Assembly (NCBI RefSeq): GCF_964355755.1
Contig: NC_092670.1
Span: forward strand, 18,413,201-18,477,200
DNA from: Antedon mediterranea
Taxonomy: Eukaryota; Echinodermata; Crinoidea; Comatulida; Antedonidae
Direction of reading: 5' to 3'
Length of the DNA: 64,000 nt
Under the pieces are notes generated by a model. That model saw only the letters and a list, made by a program, of their open reading frames with translations, made no database searches and was not told the origin of the DNA. Shown in pieces: positions 1 through 13,149 of this stretch (positions are counted from its first letter, which is position 1; every line of letters begins with the position of its first letter). The translations under genes and the position numbers were made by a program.

Positions 1-509
1 GACCAAAACTAATATTTCATCTTCTTATAGTGAATCAACTTAACAGTCAACATAATGTTTTTCGCAAACGAAATCTTTCAAATATAATCTTATTTGATGT
101 ACATCTGTCAAACGTATATATTAATGGAGATACAATTACGAAGCAATAATGTAATAACAACATTCTCCCACACATTTTAACCATAGAGAATTGAGTCCTT
201 TAACTTTCTTTAAACATTATTATGCCTAGATAATCCGCGAATGGCTTTAATAATTTACATTCATTCAAACATTTTAATTGTGTTATAATATCGAGATTAC
301 AAATCTTAAATTAGTGACGTTTAAATATCAGAATTAGTTATAATTAATGTTTAATATCATTTTGTATTTATTTCATATTTTTAATAATAATACCTGGACA
401 GGTTATCTAAGTTTAAAATAAATAAAGTTAAAAGAGAAATACATCTAAATGTATCGTGCTTATAAATGATTTGAGGTTTAAGGGGTGGAATAAAAAAAGT
501 CTAATGTTG

Positions 510-600
510 AGTTGTGGTACATCAGCAGGATCGAACTCTGGACCTTGGAATTGGAAAGCAAGCCCATTAATCCCGATGGAAATAAGCTCCTAAATTAATT
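510..600 (-). repeat. tRNA-like relic, possible SINE head
   Basis: Read on the minus strand, the segment has a good RNA polymerase III box B (GAGTTCGATCCTG) preceded by an anticodon-arm-like stretch. The acceptor stem is not convincing and box A is weak, so this is more likely a decayed tRNA-derived SINE or tRNA pseudogene than a working tRNA gene. Confidence 0.3.
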
Positions 601-1260
601 TTGGGCTATTATGGAAAATCTTCCTAAATGTTATTCTGTAGTTTAAAGTAATGTTATGACTTTATATACTGCATTTTTTAGATTTTCCAAATGAATCCCA
701 ATCAAATCACATTAATAATATTAATGGTTGAATAGTATTACTGTGGGCCTATTATCTGTCTATATTAACTTCTCCAACAAAACTCCGATACTGTTGAAAT
801 GTGTAATTACACTTAATTACACACACTGGATAGAGAGACTAGTACGGAGTCTGTTATATGTTTCTTTAAACTAGGTCAGTTTACATGAAAGACCTGGATA
901 TTAAAATTAAAGATGGCAGTTAAAATCTTCCGAAAGACTAATTTCAGGAACACGTTTGAATGAAGGAAGGAAGAGGCTGGAAGATTGAGTCTTTAAGTTT
1001 TCTCAAACTGTCTCATGTACCAGTAGTTGCCAACTTATATTGATTGTGTAACTGACAAAGCAATGACAGAAAATACTGTAAGAACTAACTCAAGTGACGC
1101 CCCTTTAGCACTTACTTTGGCCATCATTGAAATTAACTCTAATTAAAATTGGTTATTTAAAACGAATTTGTCTCTGAATCACTATATAAATCAATGCCAT
1201 TCATTTGGATTAGTTGCATGAGACAGTTCTGTAACGTACATATTTTTTGTTATTCTTAAA

Positions 1261-1345
1261 GTTTGGTTTCCACTCTGGTTGTTGGACGCAACGTAACATA
1301 GGTACAACGCGAGTTAGTTGACCAATCACAAGCGATAGTTTAGAA
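1261..1345 (+). repeat. Partial copy (left arm) of CCAAT-pair palindromic MITE
   Basis: Begins with a degraded TTGGTTTCCACT terminus and runs through the CGCAACG and TTGACCAATCACAAGCGAT blocks that mark this family elsewhere in the window. The matching right arm is absent, so it is a half element. Confidence 0.6.
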
Positions 1346-1810
1346 ATCAAAATTCATTGTAGCCTAAATCATTCATTTAAGATGTTTTCCCCTCAAAACA
1401 TGAAATTATAAGGATGAATAAAATCTGTTAGTAAGTCACTAAAAAATATATATACTTTCGCCGAAAAACAAAAAATCGCAGATTTCGATTATAAAAACAA
1501 GATAAAGAGGTAATGGTTATACCATATATAGTTAGGCCTATATAATATAACTAGCACCCATTTACTTCCAGACATGTACTATTTTTCCCTTTAAAGTTTA
1601 AATTACGTTTTTTATCTTAGGATATTTTATGGATCATTTTTATTTGTGTGTAAAGCACTGTAGACCTATACATAAGAATACCATTATTATTATTATTTTA
1701 TCATGTAACTATTTAGAAAGATATTATCTGACAATAAAATAGTGATGATCAAATTCGTAAAAAATCCACTACTTCTCTAAGTTTAATCTTTCTGAGGTTA
1801 TTTACATTTA

Positions 1811-2712
1811 GGGCCTGTTTCTGCTGAGCAGAAATAATCGATTATTAACCGTTTATTTTTTTAATCGATTATTTTTGGGCAGCAGAAACGGCGCAAAATA
1901 AAATAACCGATTAAAAATAACCGATTAAAAACACTCAATCCATTGCGTGTTTTAATCGATTATTTCTTGTTTTAACCGATTATTGCGGAGCAGTTTTGAG
2001 CTGCAACACAAATAGCGATTATTGACCTCACTTTGACCTCTAGAGTATGACAAACTTATTCACGTAACAAAGCATGCTGTTTTGCGCGATATCGACGACG
2101 ATCAGCAAAACCACGATCGCGATGTATACCGAATAACAATCAAATGTTAAACATTTGATTTGTATTATTTTGTGGGGGAGAATTATACCGAGAGACTCCA
2201 GGATTCTGTGTTACAAGTACACCCGTTACATACCACCAGTCCAGGCTAACGATGTTTTACATGTCATTTTTTAGGCCTGTTGTCTGTTGACTTGTTTTGG
2301 TAGAAATATATAGCCTATAGGCCTAGCAGGCCGAAGGTAGAACCAACGAACGGCGAAACGAACTTTTTTCGCCGACGTGTCCTTATTAATATAACATCAT
2401 TATTCTGTTGTATGTGGTACGGTAGTAGGCCTAGATGTTTATTTTACAAATAATATAGCTTTACGTAAGAGTAATTTTTAATCCTACATGTGAGAGTTTT
2501 AGGCAGCGATACGATGTTAAAACAAACCAACTCTCATCGGCCTTTCATAACTTGAACTCCGCTGTGGGGGAATGATGACGTGATTTTAAAAACCGATTAC
2601 CTGAATAACCGATTAAAGTCGTAGCAATTTTCAATTGCAACGCGATTATTTTTGTGGTTTGCGGTGACTGGAAAAAATCGATTATTTTGATTTTTTCAGC
2701 AGAAACAGACCC
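1811..2712. mobile_element. Non-autonomous DNA transposon, about 0.9 kb, with AATCGATTATT-type internal repeats
   Basis: The left end GGGCCTGTTTCTGCTGA matches the reverse complement of the right end, GGGTCTGTTTCTGCTGA, at 16 of 17 positions. A TA dinucleotide flanks each side (1809-1810 and 2713-2714), consistent with a TA target duplication. About nine copies of ATAACCGATTA / AATCGATTATT sit just inside both ends. That is the layout of subterminal transposase-binding repeats. No transposase ORF is visible, so the element would depend on another copy. Superfamily is not assigned; the TA duplication is too short to decide. Confidence 0.75.
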
Positions 2713-5700
2713 TATATCTAAGTCAAGAGTTCAATAACAGTTATATTCCGTCCGTAAAAACCGTTTATAAGTATTCAACTTGATCATTCAATCCCAATTG
2801 TTCCTTCCGTCCACTGTTTTTCTTGATCCTTTCCAAACTCAGCATTATCCCAACATCCCACGAACAAGCTGTAACGCTAGCCACTATTTAACACACCGTT
2901 GTTATTATTACACCTGTAAAAACACTGATAGGAGCTTTGACGACAATTGGATTTAGATCAGATTAATATTTTAACCACAATTGCTTTTAATAGCAGTATC
3001 ATTTTGAATTTTCAAAATTAGAAATCGTTATTAATAGCAGGATGCCTGTAAGCTTAGGATCCCCATCGGTGTTTGTGAAAACATTATATGGTCTATTATT
3101 AACAATAATAGTACCTATTACAAACTAAACAATTATACAGTAGTTATAAACAGAAAATAATTTTGACCATTTTTGTTTTAAAATGAAGATATTTTTTCTG
3201 TCTAGAAACTTCAATTGTTCTCTGTTCACTTCTTGTTACATTTCGGTACGTTTTGGTTCACTATAAAAATAATCTTTAAAGAATTGAACCCCCAAACTAT
3301 TCCATATTATCTTTAGCATAAAGATTTTTACAATTTTTTTTTTAAATGGAGGGATTTTTTATGAAAGATATGGAAACTTCAATTTTTCTTTGATCACTTT
3401 TTCTCTTCGAATGTTTCCATATTATCTTTAGCCATATGTGTTTGGATAGGAATACTAGTTTTATTCAGAAACTAAAGAAAGTACAAGCTAAAAGTAAGAA
3501 TATTCCGTAGAGATTTTTAAGTCGTTGACCGTATGTACACTGTATTTAATATAACAGCCCATGACGCATTAGACAAATGAATAATACTTTTAATAGAGCT
3601 ATATACTACAAAAGCGATGTGCCTAGGTCAGTGGTCCCTAAGCAAGTATTGTACCAAAAGTACGCCAATACGGTATTGTGAAACATACAATGTTCAGTGT
3701 TATTTAAAGTAAAGAAATCTTTTTTTTAAGAACCAATATTTAAACATAAAGAAATAAATAAACGGTTTAAGAAAAGAAATATTTCATAAAATACAGAACT
3801 AAATGGTTTGGTGTATGATAATAATTAAATGCTGCTTCTTGATGTTTAGTGTTTTCCAAGGAATCAACCAAATACGCAGTACGCGCAACGAGAGTATTTG
3901 ACCAATCACACGTGAAAGTTCGGATGGTTCATCGGTTTTGATTGGTCAAAATATGACGCATTGCGCGTTATTGCGTTGCATCCTATAGTGACAGGTTTTA
4001 AGCCGTTTTTATAATTTTATCGCGCAGATCACATGGTTTTCAACTCCATCTTATCTTTAAATTTAATCCAAATTAATTTAGTAAAAACGAATTGTATTTA
4101 GTCAGCAAAAGGAATGTATTGTTGAATTTCCTGTAATATAAGAAAGTGGCCGTTTTCCTGTTTGTTTTGTTGTTTTTAATCCTTTAAAATGAAAGAGAAA
4201 AATAGAAAAGAAAAAGCAATTGATAACTTCCTTGAGAATTAATTCGAATTTTTTGACGTGTCATATTTGGTTTCCCAGCATCCTCTTCAGTTCGAGCATG
4301 ATTTCGAACAAAATTTTAGATTTGCATCGACGATAAGCAAATTAGAAAATAATCACGTGTTTTGCGAACTTTAACAATAATGACTGGACAGGATACATTT
4401 GCCCTTTTAAGATGAAAGGTCGCCGTACCTCGCAGCAACAGTCTACCACCAACGACAATTACTTTTAAAGTTTGGAAAAGTAATACTATAGAGGGCGGTA
4501 AACTGCAATTACTATGATTAGAGTGCAGTATCACACTCCCCCCGATAGGCCTACTGAAAGTGTCAGAAAACCTTATTGATTCACAGAGCGCGATATTCAT
4601 TCAAATGCCTACTTGGTTTCAGCGTAGGGCCTACTGATGATATTATATATATAAACAAATACTGTTAATCTAATTAGGTGATAAATATACTTATGGGTTG
4701 TTGATACTTAATACTAAACCACTATTGATATAACTTTCTTTTTTTTGTTGTTGATGAATATGCCATATTAATCGTCACATAATAGTTATTAACTTTAACT
4801 AAAAATTGGATCGTAAACAAAAATTATTTACCTGAAAATATCTGTTTTACAGTTTATTTTATCTTTTTTATAAGTGAAACCATTAAATAATGTTATTTCT
4901 TTTTCTATCGAAGTGAGTAACTTGATTAAAACTACAAAATGGCCTGTTCAAAGTCCGATTTTATTATTATTATTATTATTAATTTGTCATTTTTCATCTC
5001 TAATTAAAATGGGTTTCCGATATTGTAATAATCAATTTAATATTATTCTGGAGATGACATAAAGTGGTCATGCTATATAGACCATTCCTTATATAATTTA
5101 TAACGTTGATTGGAATTGGACGTCCGATAACTAAACAATAAAATTCAAACAAAAACTAAATTGATAAAAAATAAATAAACTGATATGAAACCTTCTTTTC
5201 ATCAACTATACTAAAAATGTTTCTTTTCCAACAAGTTTATGAAACGTAACATATGCATGTACAGTGCTTTTGGTAATAGTTCATTCTAAGAGTGCTATAT
5301 CAAATGTGTAAGGTATGTAACTATACTGATTGACCTATATATAGGCCTAAATTCAAATTAATAGACTCTAAACGGTCCTGATTTCTTCTTTTTCGAAGGA
5401 TGATCAGAATACTGAATGTTACGAGTTTCTAGGCCATTCCTCGCCTATTCTTACCAGGATAGAAGCAAGTTACCCGCCGAAAAGGCGATGCCACTCGGGA
5501 TGTTGAGGTGCTATACGTTGTAAGTTGACCTTGTAAGTATACTTAATATATACTATTATACAATACACTAAAAAAGAACACATTTAAATTGATTGAGAGT
5601 CAGATTTTATTAACTTTCTCGCCGGAAAGGCCTAAGTTTTCACCTTAATAAAAATAACCAAGGAATGCCTACGAAAAACCAATCTTTTATCGCTTTTTAT

Positions 5701-6065
5701 CGTTTTTATTAAAATGAATTACCCGGTTTTTTAATGATTATTATTATTATTATTATTGAGACTATACCTTATACAACAGCTAATAAGGCCCACTTCCTAA
5801 ACATGGAGGAAAACATTTTTCTCAATGTTCTTACGAATGAACATTGTTAGGCCTATTGCTGTTAGTATAATATTTATTAATTAATTAAAAATACTTCCGT
5901 TATATGCGCTGTATATGTTTATTTACACTTATTAATAAATCGTATATAATTTACTAAACCGTCGTTTATCTCTCATTTGCTTTATGTAATCGTATAGTTT
6001 ATTAATATCAGGTATTTCAAAAATATTTGTTTTATTTCAATCATCAATGGAGTACCCCTTCAGTT
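2713..6065. other. AT-rich intergenic sequence
   Basis: Contains a diverged CCAAT-pair MITE (about 3880-3998) and low-complexity TTA repeats near 4960 and 5740. A small CG-bearing patch at 4240-4620 has minus-strand open frames up to 94 codons but no recognisable protein or splice context. Confidence 0.5.
3880..3998. repeat. Diverged copy of CCAAT-pair palindromic MITE
   Basis: Carries GCGCAACGAGAGTATTTGACC-like sequence on the left and TTGATTGGTCAAAA...GCGTTGCATCCTATAGTG on the right, i.e. both arms of the family with the outer termini eroded. Confidence 0.65.
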
Positions 6066-6204
6066 TAGACGAGTAGGGGGTTACCCCGGTGTATTAGTAC
6101 ATCACAGCCACTGATCACCAACTGGGCCCTCTGGGAGATCAGTCTTTGACTGAAGAGGTCACCCAGTATAAAGATAAAACAAACAAACAAACAAACAAAC
6201 AAAA
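6066..6204 (+). repeat. 5'-truncated SINE copy with (AAAC)n tail
   Basis: From GACGAGTAGGGGGTTACC through GGGAGATCAGTCTTTGACTG to AGATAAAACAAACAAAC it matches the 3' two-thirds of the full-length SINE at 14984-15297 in the opposite orientation. The AAAC tandem tail marks the 3' end. Lack of the tRNA-like head fits 5' truncation during retrotransposition. Confidence 0.85.
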
Positions 6205-8142
6205 TATCATGGTCCTCGTTTCAGGGCTTTTGCATCTCACCAAGTAGGCCTATAACAAATATGGGGAAATAACAACAGAACAACTGAAAATCTTTAACCA
6301 ATGCCTACATAGTTTCTCCAGAAATCTTTTACTCTCAAAGTTCCTAAATGTAAAGTTTCAAATAGACGCGAATAAATAAGGAACGCAAAAATATAAACAT
6401 TTTGCGACTAAAATCGGCAAAACATAAAACATATCGGGAAAAAAGTTACTAATGCATTAAATTAATTCCATCGCTTAAATTATTTTTTTATTTAAAAAAA
6501 AAAGGATTGTTAAATTTAAAGAACATAATGTTATTTCATTGTTTTTTAAATGACATTATATATTATGTTATTGTGTATTTATTATTGTTTATATTGATAA
6601 ATTAAATTGTAATCTTTGTTTCAGATAATACCAGTGTACAGGTCGGTAACCTGCTACAGTATGGTCAAATAAAACTAAAAAAACAAACAATTTATGGCCT
6701 ATACGGTACTCTATAACATAGGCCTACAATCAAATGTATTGAGTAATTACAAACAATTTACTCATATCCCACAATTTCATGACATAAATGCTTTTAATTT
6801 GCTTTATAATTTAGGCCTACTGTAGGCCTATAGTTTCAGTGCCAAAAGACATCCTCCGTGACTGTGGATTTTGTCGAAACGACGAAAATGTTCACCGCGT
6901 TGTCTCAACAAAACCGATTATAACAATTTATATAACTGGACTATTATAAACCCTCACTTATTATTGCCGTATTACATATAGTATAACTATGCACAAAATA
7001 TTTTAAGATCTTGAATTTTCAATTTTATATAGATACTGATTTTACACTCGATTTATACACAAAACGTCAACATCCAGTATTTTCCTACAAATTGTACATC
7101 GTGTGTTTAAAAGGCCCCTTCCAAGAAATACAATTAAATCTAATAAGTATTGGCCTAATTATTGACCAAGTCTTACCATTTCAAAAGTTGAAATAACCAA
7201 TTATACCCAGATTTTTGTAACACTTAATTATATTGATTAATAAAAACGATTTCAAAATCACGTTTTTCAAGCTTTAGGCCTGCTGGACGTTCTATGCAGT
7301 GAAATAGTGTTTGTCTTGTCCTGGAGAGAGGTCGGGCCTGGCGGCCATCAAATAATTGAGTCTTTTAAAGTATAGCATATCATATGATTTTACAACATTT
7401 GACGAATAAACGTATAAAATATGATATATTTTTAGTAATGATTGACGTGGCCATGGGCTATTGAAAGAAGTATCAATAACAGAATAGACTGGTTTCTTAA
7501 GCATCCTGTACTTTATGTTGGTGGCTATTGTAAGCATAAGCTTAGTGTAGCTATTTGAAGGTACAATTAGTTGGTTCTTTCTCCTCCTCTTCTTCTTCTT
7601 CTTCTTCTTCTTCTCATCAATATGCTCTGCCGTAACACAAGACTATACCATTCTGATAAGCCTAATTGATATTTTTTTTGACACTCCGCTCTGTTTAAAC
7701 CCTTTAAAGATATATTTTCTCTATGAAAAAAGAATTAAACATTTTTTTTTTAATATGCCATTATTATGTCACAAAAGTTATTCACTTTTACCAAAGATTG
7801 GATAAAAAAATATTTACATGATAAACTGTATATTCACATCACGGTTTTTTGTTAAATTTAACAATTTATTTTGTCTTTTTAGAAGTGAAATTATTCATTT
7901 TGTTAAGGGCCTATATTTAAAGTATGATTTTATTAATCTTTTTCATCTGTAAGTTTTAATTATTCGATGCTGACTTTATAACTGTTATCTTGTAAACTAG
8001 TTTGACTAAGTTTACTTTTCAAACATTTTAACAGTTTTTTTGGTCTTAGTTGCGTCCATTGTATGTTGCAACACCATGTTTCTTGATCAGTCAAATGTAA
8101 AATACTTTATTATTGAATTTGAATTGAAATATTTTATTTATA
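6205..8142. other. AT-rich intergenic sequence
   Basis: No gene seen. It contains a TTC/CTT microsatellite near 7577-7615 and repeated AGGCCT-containing decamers (for example around 6813-6832). Confidence 0.5.
7577..7615 (+). repeat. (TTC)n microsatellite
   Basis: About 11 uninterrupted TTC units follow a CTCCTC lead-in. Simple sequence repeat only. Confidence 0.9.
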
Positions 8143-8268
8143 CTGGCCGACCTCTTAGTTAGCCCAGTTACGATCAGTGGCTTTAATGTAGTAGGCCTAG
8201 TAGGCTACACGAGGGGTAACCCCCTACTCGCCTCGAAAGATTTACTAGGTTCTTAAAGTACACTTGTA
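8143..8268 (-). repeat. SINE fragment (central part)
   Basis: The stretch GATCAGTGGCTTTAATGTAG through GGGTAACCCCCTACTCGCCTCG to GGTTCTTAAAGT matches the middle of the SINE at 14984-15297 in the same orientation. Both the tRNA-like head and the AAAC tail are missing. Confidence 0.75.
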
Positions 8269-9963
8269 TGGTAAATAACTCGAACAGTCATCCTGGTTGA
8301 CAACGACGACTCATCGTTTATATTAAAATAATAATTTAAACTTTTTGAAAAGTGGAGATCGGATAGAGAGGTTTATTCACTTTTGTTTTTAAACAAACTT
8401 AATTTGTGCTGACTGCTGCTGTAGTTTTATATGACGGAGGATTCCTTGGTATTAATTAAATGGTAAGATACAATGCTAAGTATCCATTGTATAGACACTT
8501 TCTCATTCTGCTCGATTATTAATTTTAGCTATATGATAACTTCCGGTTTTTCTAAAAATAACCTTGAGGGTAGAGTACAACATGAATGACAAATCGTCCA
8601 CTAAACATAGGTGTTCATGTCAAGGAAAGTTTTAATTACAATTGTCGAAACCTAGCATTCTCAGCATGAGAACACGGTAATTGCTACAGTAAATAGGCAC
8701 GGGTAGCAGTAGGCATTGGTCTGACCGGCTCACTTTCATGTCGGCTTGCGGCGACCGGTTACTCCCGTCACTCGATAGGCATCAATAACTAGCCCCGCTG
8801 ATTGTGTCAATATAGAGGTGAGTGGCACAAGGCCTTGGTTTGCAGGTGTATAACAATTACGGTTTCATGTTTAGGCCTCGGTTACTCCAGCTGGAAATTG
8901 GCACAATCATGACCTGGCGAGTTTCTTCCAGCACAGGCAAAACTAATCTCTCATCAGATACAAGAATCCCCTGTTGTTACAATCGCAGGGGAAAATTAAG
9001 AAACCGTAGCAATACTAATTCTAAAAATAAATTTTTAGTGAGCCGTAATGAAGTCGACAAACTTACACGGCAACAAGGGACTGCCCCGATAGAGGTCGCA
9101 TCTTGCAAGTCATTCGACTCAAAAATATATTTTGCTTGTCGCTTGGCAGTTTCCTACATTCATTTCGACAGCAGTTGATTCACGGAGGTATCCTCAGTGG
9201 TTTAGTGGCAAAGAAACACACATCTTTAATTAGAATCTTGTTTTTCCTTCAAGTTTGCGTCAGAATGGTGTGACTGATGCGTTCAGAATCGCAGACTAGA
9301 CAAGTGGATAAAATAATACAAGATTAGAATGGTTTACACCAAACCGTAGTTTTAGTAGAGATATATTTTATATATGAGCAATGTTAGTTCTTTGATACAT
9401 TAGTTTCAGTCTAATATACGTATTTATAGTAATCATAATTTTACCTTCCATAAATTGTAAGCGTTTCCAACAAATGCGCACTATCATAATTATTATTAAA
9501 GTTTGTACAAAATAGAACTATAGATGGCGCAGTTTATGTTGCTACAAACTGCGCCCCGTAGCAGCTTAACTAATACTTCTAGAGTTATAATTTGGTTCAA
9601 TTTTATCAAGAACCAGTAAGCTAAAGATTCTAATTTTAACAATTTAAATATAAATAAAAAGATACCATTAATTTAAGTGTCAAATTAAGAGAGGCGAGGC
9701 GTATGATGTTGGCTGGTACCGTGCAGGTGCGACACATAAAATAAAATAAAGCAGAACAGTTTAATGTATCGATCATTTAAAAACAAAAGTAATTGACAGT
9801 GTGGCTGTATGAAATACTGTACCTATATAACCATAATATTTGAGAGGAGTTACAGAACACGGACCTCATACCCATATCATCATTGGTGGTGCTCTCAGCA
9901 GAAGGATGGAATTATGTCACTTCTGTTTTAAAAGCCATTTTCATGTACTAACGTAACCTGTAC
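8269..9963. other. Intergenic sequence upstream of LSM12
   Basis: The 8690-9180 part is less AT-rich than its surroundings and has a 118-codon open frame opening with GTG. I see no conserved protein in it and did not call it. A short hairpin lies at 9526-9554. Nothing else recognised. Confidence 0.45.
9526..9554. repeat. Perfect 10-bp inverted repeat
   Basis: GGCGCAGTTT at 9526-9535 and AAACTGCGCC at 9545-9554 are perfect complements around a 9-base loop, and the run starts in TATAGATGGCGC. Function unknown. Confidence 0.7.
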
Positions 9964-9973
9964 GCGCATGCGC
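9964..9973. promoter_or_regulatory. NRF1-type palindrome upstream of LSM12
   Basis: GCGCATGCGC is an exact match to the core of the NRF1 consensus and lies 21 bases before the LSM12 start codon. NRF1 sites of this type are common in housekeeping promoters of animals. Binding here is inferred. Confidence 0.6.
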
Positions 9974-9993
9974 TCTTTGTCCTCAATGAAAAG

Positions 9994-12900
9994 ATGGCGG
10001 TGTCAGGCGGAGACGCTGGTGAATCAAGGTACAAAATAGGCTCAATTGTCGGTTGTGTAACTTCCTTTGGGGACCATTTTGACGGAGAAGTGATGGCATA
10101 CGATTCACAAAGTAACCTGATTGTTTTGAGTATCCTTTTGTGTATAGATTTTTAGTTAAGTCTGATTGAAATCTACCGTGTTTAATGTTTTAGCCGGTTG
10201 CGTATTTCGTTCATCAACAGCCGACTCGAGTGCGTTTGATCCCTTTTGACAAGGCAGTCGAGGGAGGTCTAATTAACATACTTTTTACTTTAGAATGGCT
10301 ATGTATTATAAGTATTGTGTATTTTAATGTGCCTTATACATTCTGACTTTATTCACCATTTATTTGTGTTGATATTTATTAAATAAAATGGTAAAATCAA
10401 ACGGACCGATTTCTGACTGAATTCGTTTTTAATCACACAACAAATTAAAATAAAAACAAAGAGAAGGGCAGTGAGAATAATTAATAATAATCGTAAATTA
10501 AATTACCAATTGTTCCTAAAACTACACATATTTTTACCTCCATCCCCTTGCTGACTATGAATATATTGATTGATGTTTTTGTTTTGTAACTTAAAATATT
10601 TCTGTTCTGACTGTACTTGAACTTGATAATAAGACTATTACCCTACTTTATTTCTCACTACGAAGTCTAGACTGCTGTATGCTTTGAGTTAATATTGGCA
10701 CAGAGTGGCACACTGCTGGTATAGTTCTATTATTAACCTATTATTTTGTTGCTTAATTAAAATAAATATTGTGTGGCTTCTTCTTTAATTCTTCTTCCCC
10801 AAGAAACCAAATCAAACATGGATAAACCAACTTTCAATATTCAATTTTTAAATGTAAAAAACCTAAAATCCATTGAGGTTCTTAAAGAAGCAACGGAGGT
10901 GCCGCCAGCCTTACCAGCTCTCAATCAAAATAAGGTGAGTAATTTATTCATTGATACTTTCATAAATAATACATGAATATTCATCTAATACATGAACTGA
11001 CTAACGCATTAATATTTAATGTATTCAGTATTAATTCCTCCAAGGTACCTTCGCACTAGGTCTGTTTTGGGAAATGATATACTGTACCTTGTAAAGAATT
11101 AAATGGTGTATATTCAAGAAGTGTAAATATAACTTCAAATTGTATGCCTCGTCTATAAAAAAACATTTTCTAAGCTCATTTTAATATTGTATTTAATCAT
11201 GGCTAGAGACGTAACAAAACATGTCTACAGAAACGATTTTTTTATTTTGATCTGATGTCTGGTCTGTGAGTGGGAGAAAACGAACAGGAAACATAAGAAA
11301 GTTGAACTAGACCTACATAATTTTGCAAAATTGTAAAATATTGGGAGTTTATCCAAAAAACAAATTAAAATTTTCTTTATTTCACAGTTGATAAAAAGAG
11401 CAGAAGAAAGTATATTTGAGAAGCAAGAAGCAATTAAATGTCAAGAATTAGGTGTTCCTTCACATGCAATAAAGCTTTATCATACAATTAAAAAAACGTA
11501 AGTAATTCGCATATATAACTGGAGTATAATTGTGTCATACAGAAGGTAATTTACTTTATTATCATCAGTTGTCTTTCATTAAATCACTTATTTCACATTT
11601 GGTTGTGAACAATGTGTGTATGGTTGTAATAACTAGGTTAATAAACCTAGTAATCCATGTTTACTGTGTAAATAACCCTACTAAACCATGTTTATTAATA
11701 TTAACCAGTGGCATAACGGCTATGAATGCTCACTGACTAAACAAAGGGGCCTCCAAGCTTGTAGGGCGGGGAGGGAAAATGGGCTTTAAAATATGTCCAA
11801 AAAAAGCTAAAAACACCAGAGGCCTTTGGAGGGCCACTTAGTGTTCCTAAACCAGGGGTTACACCACTGTTTTTTACCCTAGTAATATACATGGTTTACT
11901 GCGGATACAGTGATATACTGCTGTATTTTTGCTTTACCGCCTTGTCCTTCGGTTGGAATACGTTTACCATATTATAAATTTATACTGTACAGTGGTTAAT
12001 GGGTTGCTTAAATCTTTCCTTAAGTTATTTACATTGCATTTAACACCTTGCCTGTGAATAATATGCAACATTGTAGGTTTTGAGTTACCCTGTAAAATTC
12101 CAAGCAACAGGCTCATATAAATCAACCTACTATTAACCATTGTTCTTTGCACCAGGTTACATTGTCGTTGGCAACACAGAGATATGATTGTACTTGATTC
12201 AGTTATTGTAGCGCCACCGTACACATTAGAAAGCTGTAGCAGTCAGGACGGGAAAGAGGGCAAAGATTTAGCACAAGTTAAAAAAATTGTAAGTATAGTT
12301 AGTGACAGTTTTTAATTTTTATCATTAGGCATCTTACATTATGTTATATCGTATTAGAATTACATCATTACTGTATACCGTATTTATTCGAATAAATGAG
12401 GAGGCATTTATTTTTTGGCTGTAATATGGTAACATGTATAATCAAATAAATACCCCCTAGATATGAACAAATACAACACAATTGATAGTGATAAAATACA
12501 GTCAAAATGCTTGATAAATTGTAGATCATGTCAACCAATGTATTGTACTACAAATAGAAGAGTGTTGTATTAGAATATTGTGTATACAGTATATGCATGT
12601 GACAGGGGCGTTATTCTAGGAAATAAATAAAGGCACTTGGCATTTATTGGAGTGGAGGGTGTTTATTCAAATTGAAGTTCTATTGTGGGGGTGCGTTTAT
12701 TCAAAGCGGGGCGTTTATTATAATGAATACGGTATTATGTTTTATTTAAAGTATTAAAAGGCAATATGAGTACAGTACTGTATATTGCAACTATTGCTTA
12801 TACACAATATTTCATTTTGTATCTATTTTGCTTTGGAATAATTTAATCCTTTTCAGTGAGTCCGTGAAAAACAAATATACTAATTGGAAAGTAAATTCTG

Positions 12901-13149
12901 ATTCATGATTCTCACAAGTAACAGGAACAGAAATGTGTTCAGATCCACCCACATTCAAAGTCTTCCATCTTGCTTTCAGTAATACTAGTTGTTTTAAAGC
13001 CTTTTACCCAAACTAATTTCAACATAGCATCTGCCCTCTGACCCACCCAGGCACAGTTTGCTTCACTTCCTGAAAACAAAAACTGTTACTTGCTTTCTTT
13101 ACAGATTGAAAAACACATGCGAGATCAACAGACTAAGAGTGGTACTTAA
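9994..13149 (+). CDS. LSM12: LSM12 homolog (Sm-like protein with LSM and anticodon-binding-like domains), five exons
   Basis: Coding exons are 9994-10129, 10804-10934, 11388-11497, 12156-12288 and 13105-13149. All introns are GT-AG and the frame stays open, giving 184 residues; human LSM12 is about 195. The N-terminal LSM domain runs KIGSIVGCVTSFGDHFDGEV then AYDSQSNLIVLK, aligning with the GEVVAFDYQSKMLALK region of vertebrate LSM12. The C-terminal domain (about residues 90-184) holds LYHTIKKT, CRWQHRDMIVLDSVIVAPPY and QVKKIIEKHMRDQ, which match the family's [27 protein letters not shown] and VRKIVEKHFRD. LSM12 is a cytoplasmic RNA-associated protein linked to ataxin-2 and stress granules, and in mammals to NAADP binding. 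Those roles are transferred from the family, not shown here. The start follows an NRF1-like site and no upstream ATG in frame competes. Neighbours are unrelated. Confidence 0.93.

Larger units (their letters stand above)
1..1810. other. AT-rich intergenic sequence without a recognisable gene
   Basis: No open frame of useful length and no splice-flanked exon that I recognise. It holds a tRNA-like relic (about 510-600) and one arm of the CCAAT-containing palindromic MITE (about 1261-1345), both listed separately. Confidence 0.6.

Noticed and set aside
510-600. Functional tRNA gene
   Set aside because: A good box B is present but the acceptor and D stems do not pair; listed only as a relic.
4316-4600. 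94-codon minus-strand open frame in a CG-bearing patch
   Set aside because: No recognisable protein; could be part of an unrecognised repeat, but nothing supports coding.
8822-9178. 118-codon plus-strand open frame
   Set aside because: Opens with GTG rather than ATG, has no recognisable domain, no splice context and low complexity in its middle; not supported as a gene.
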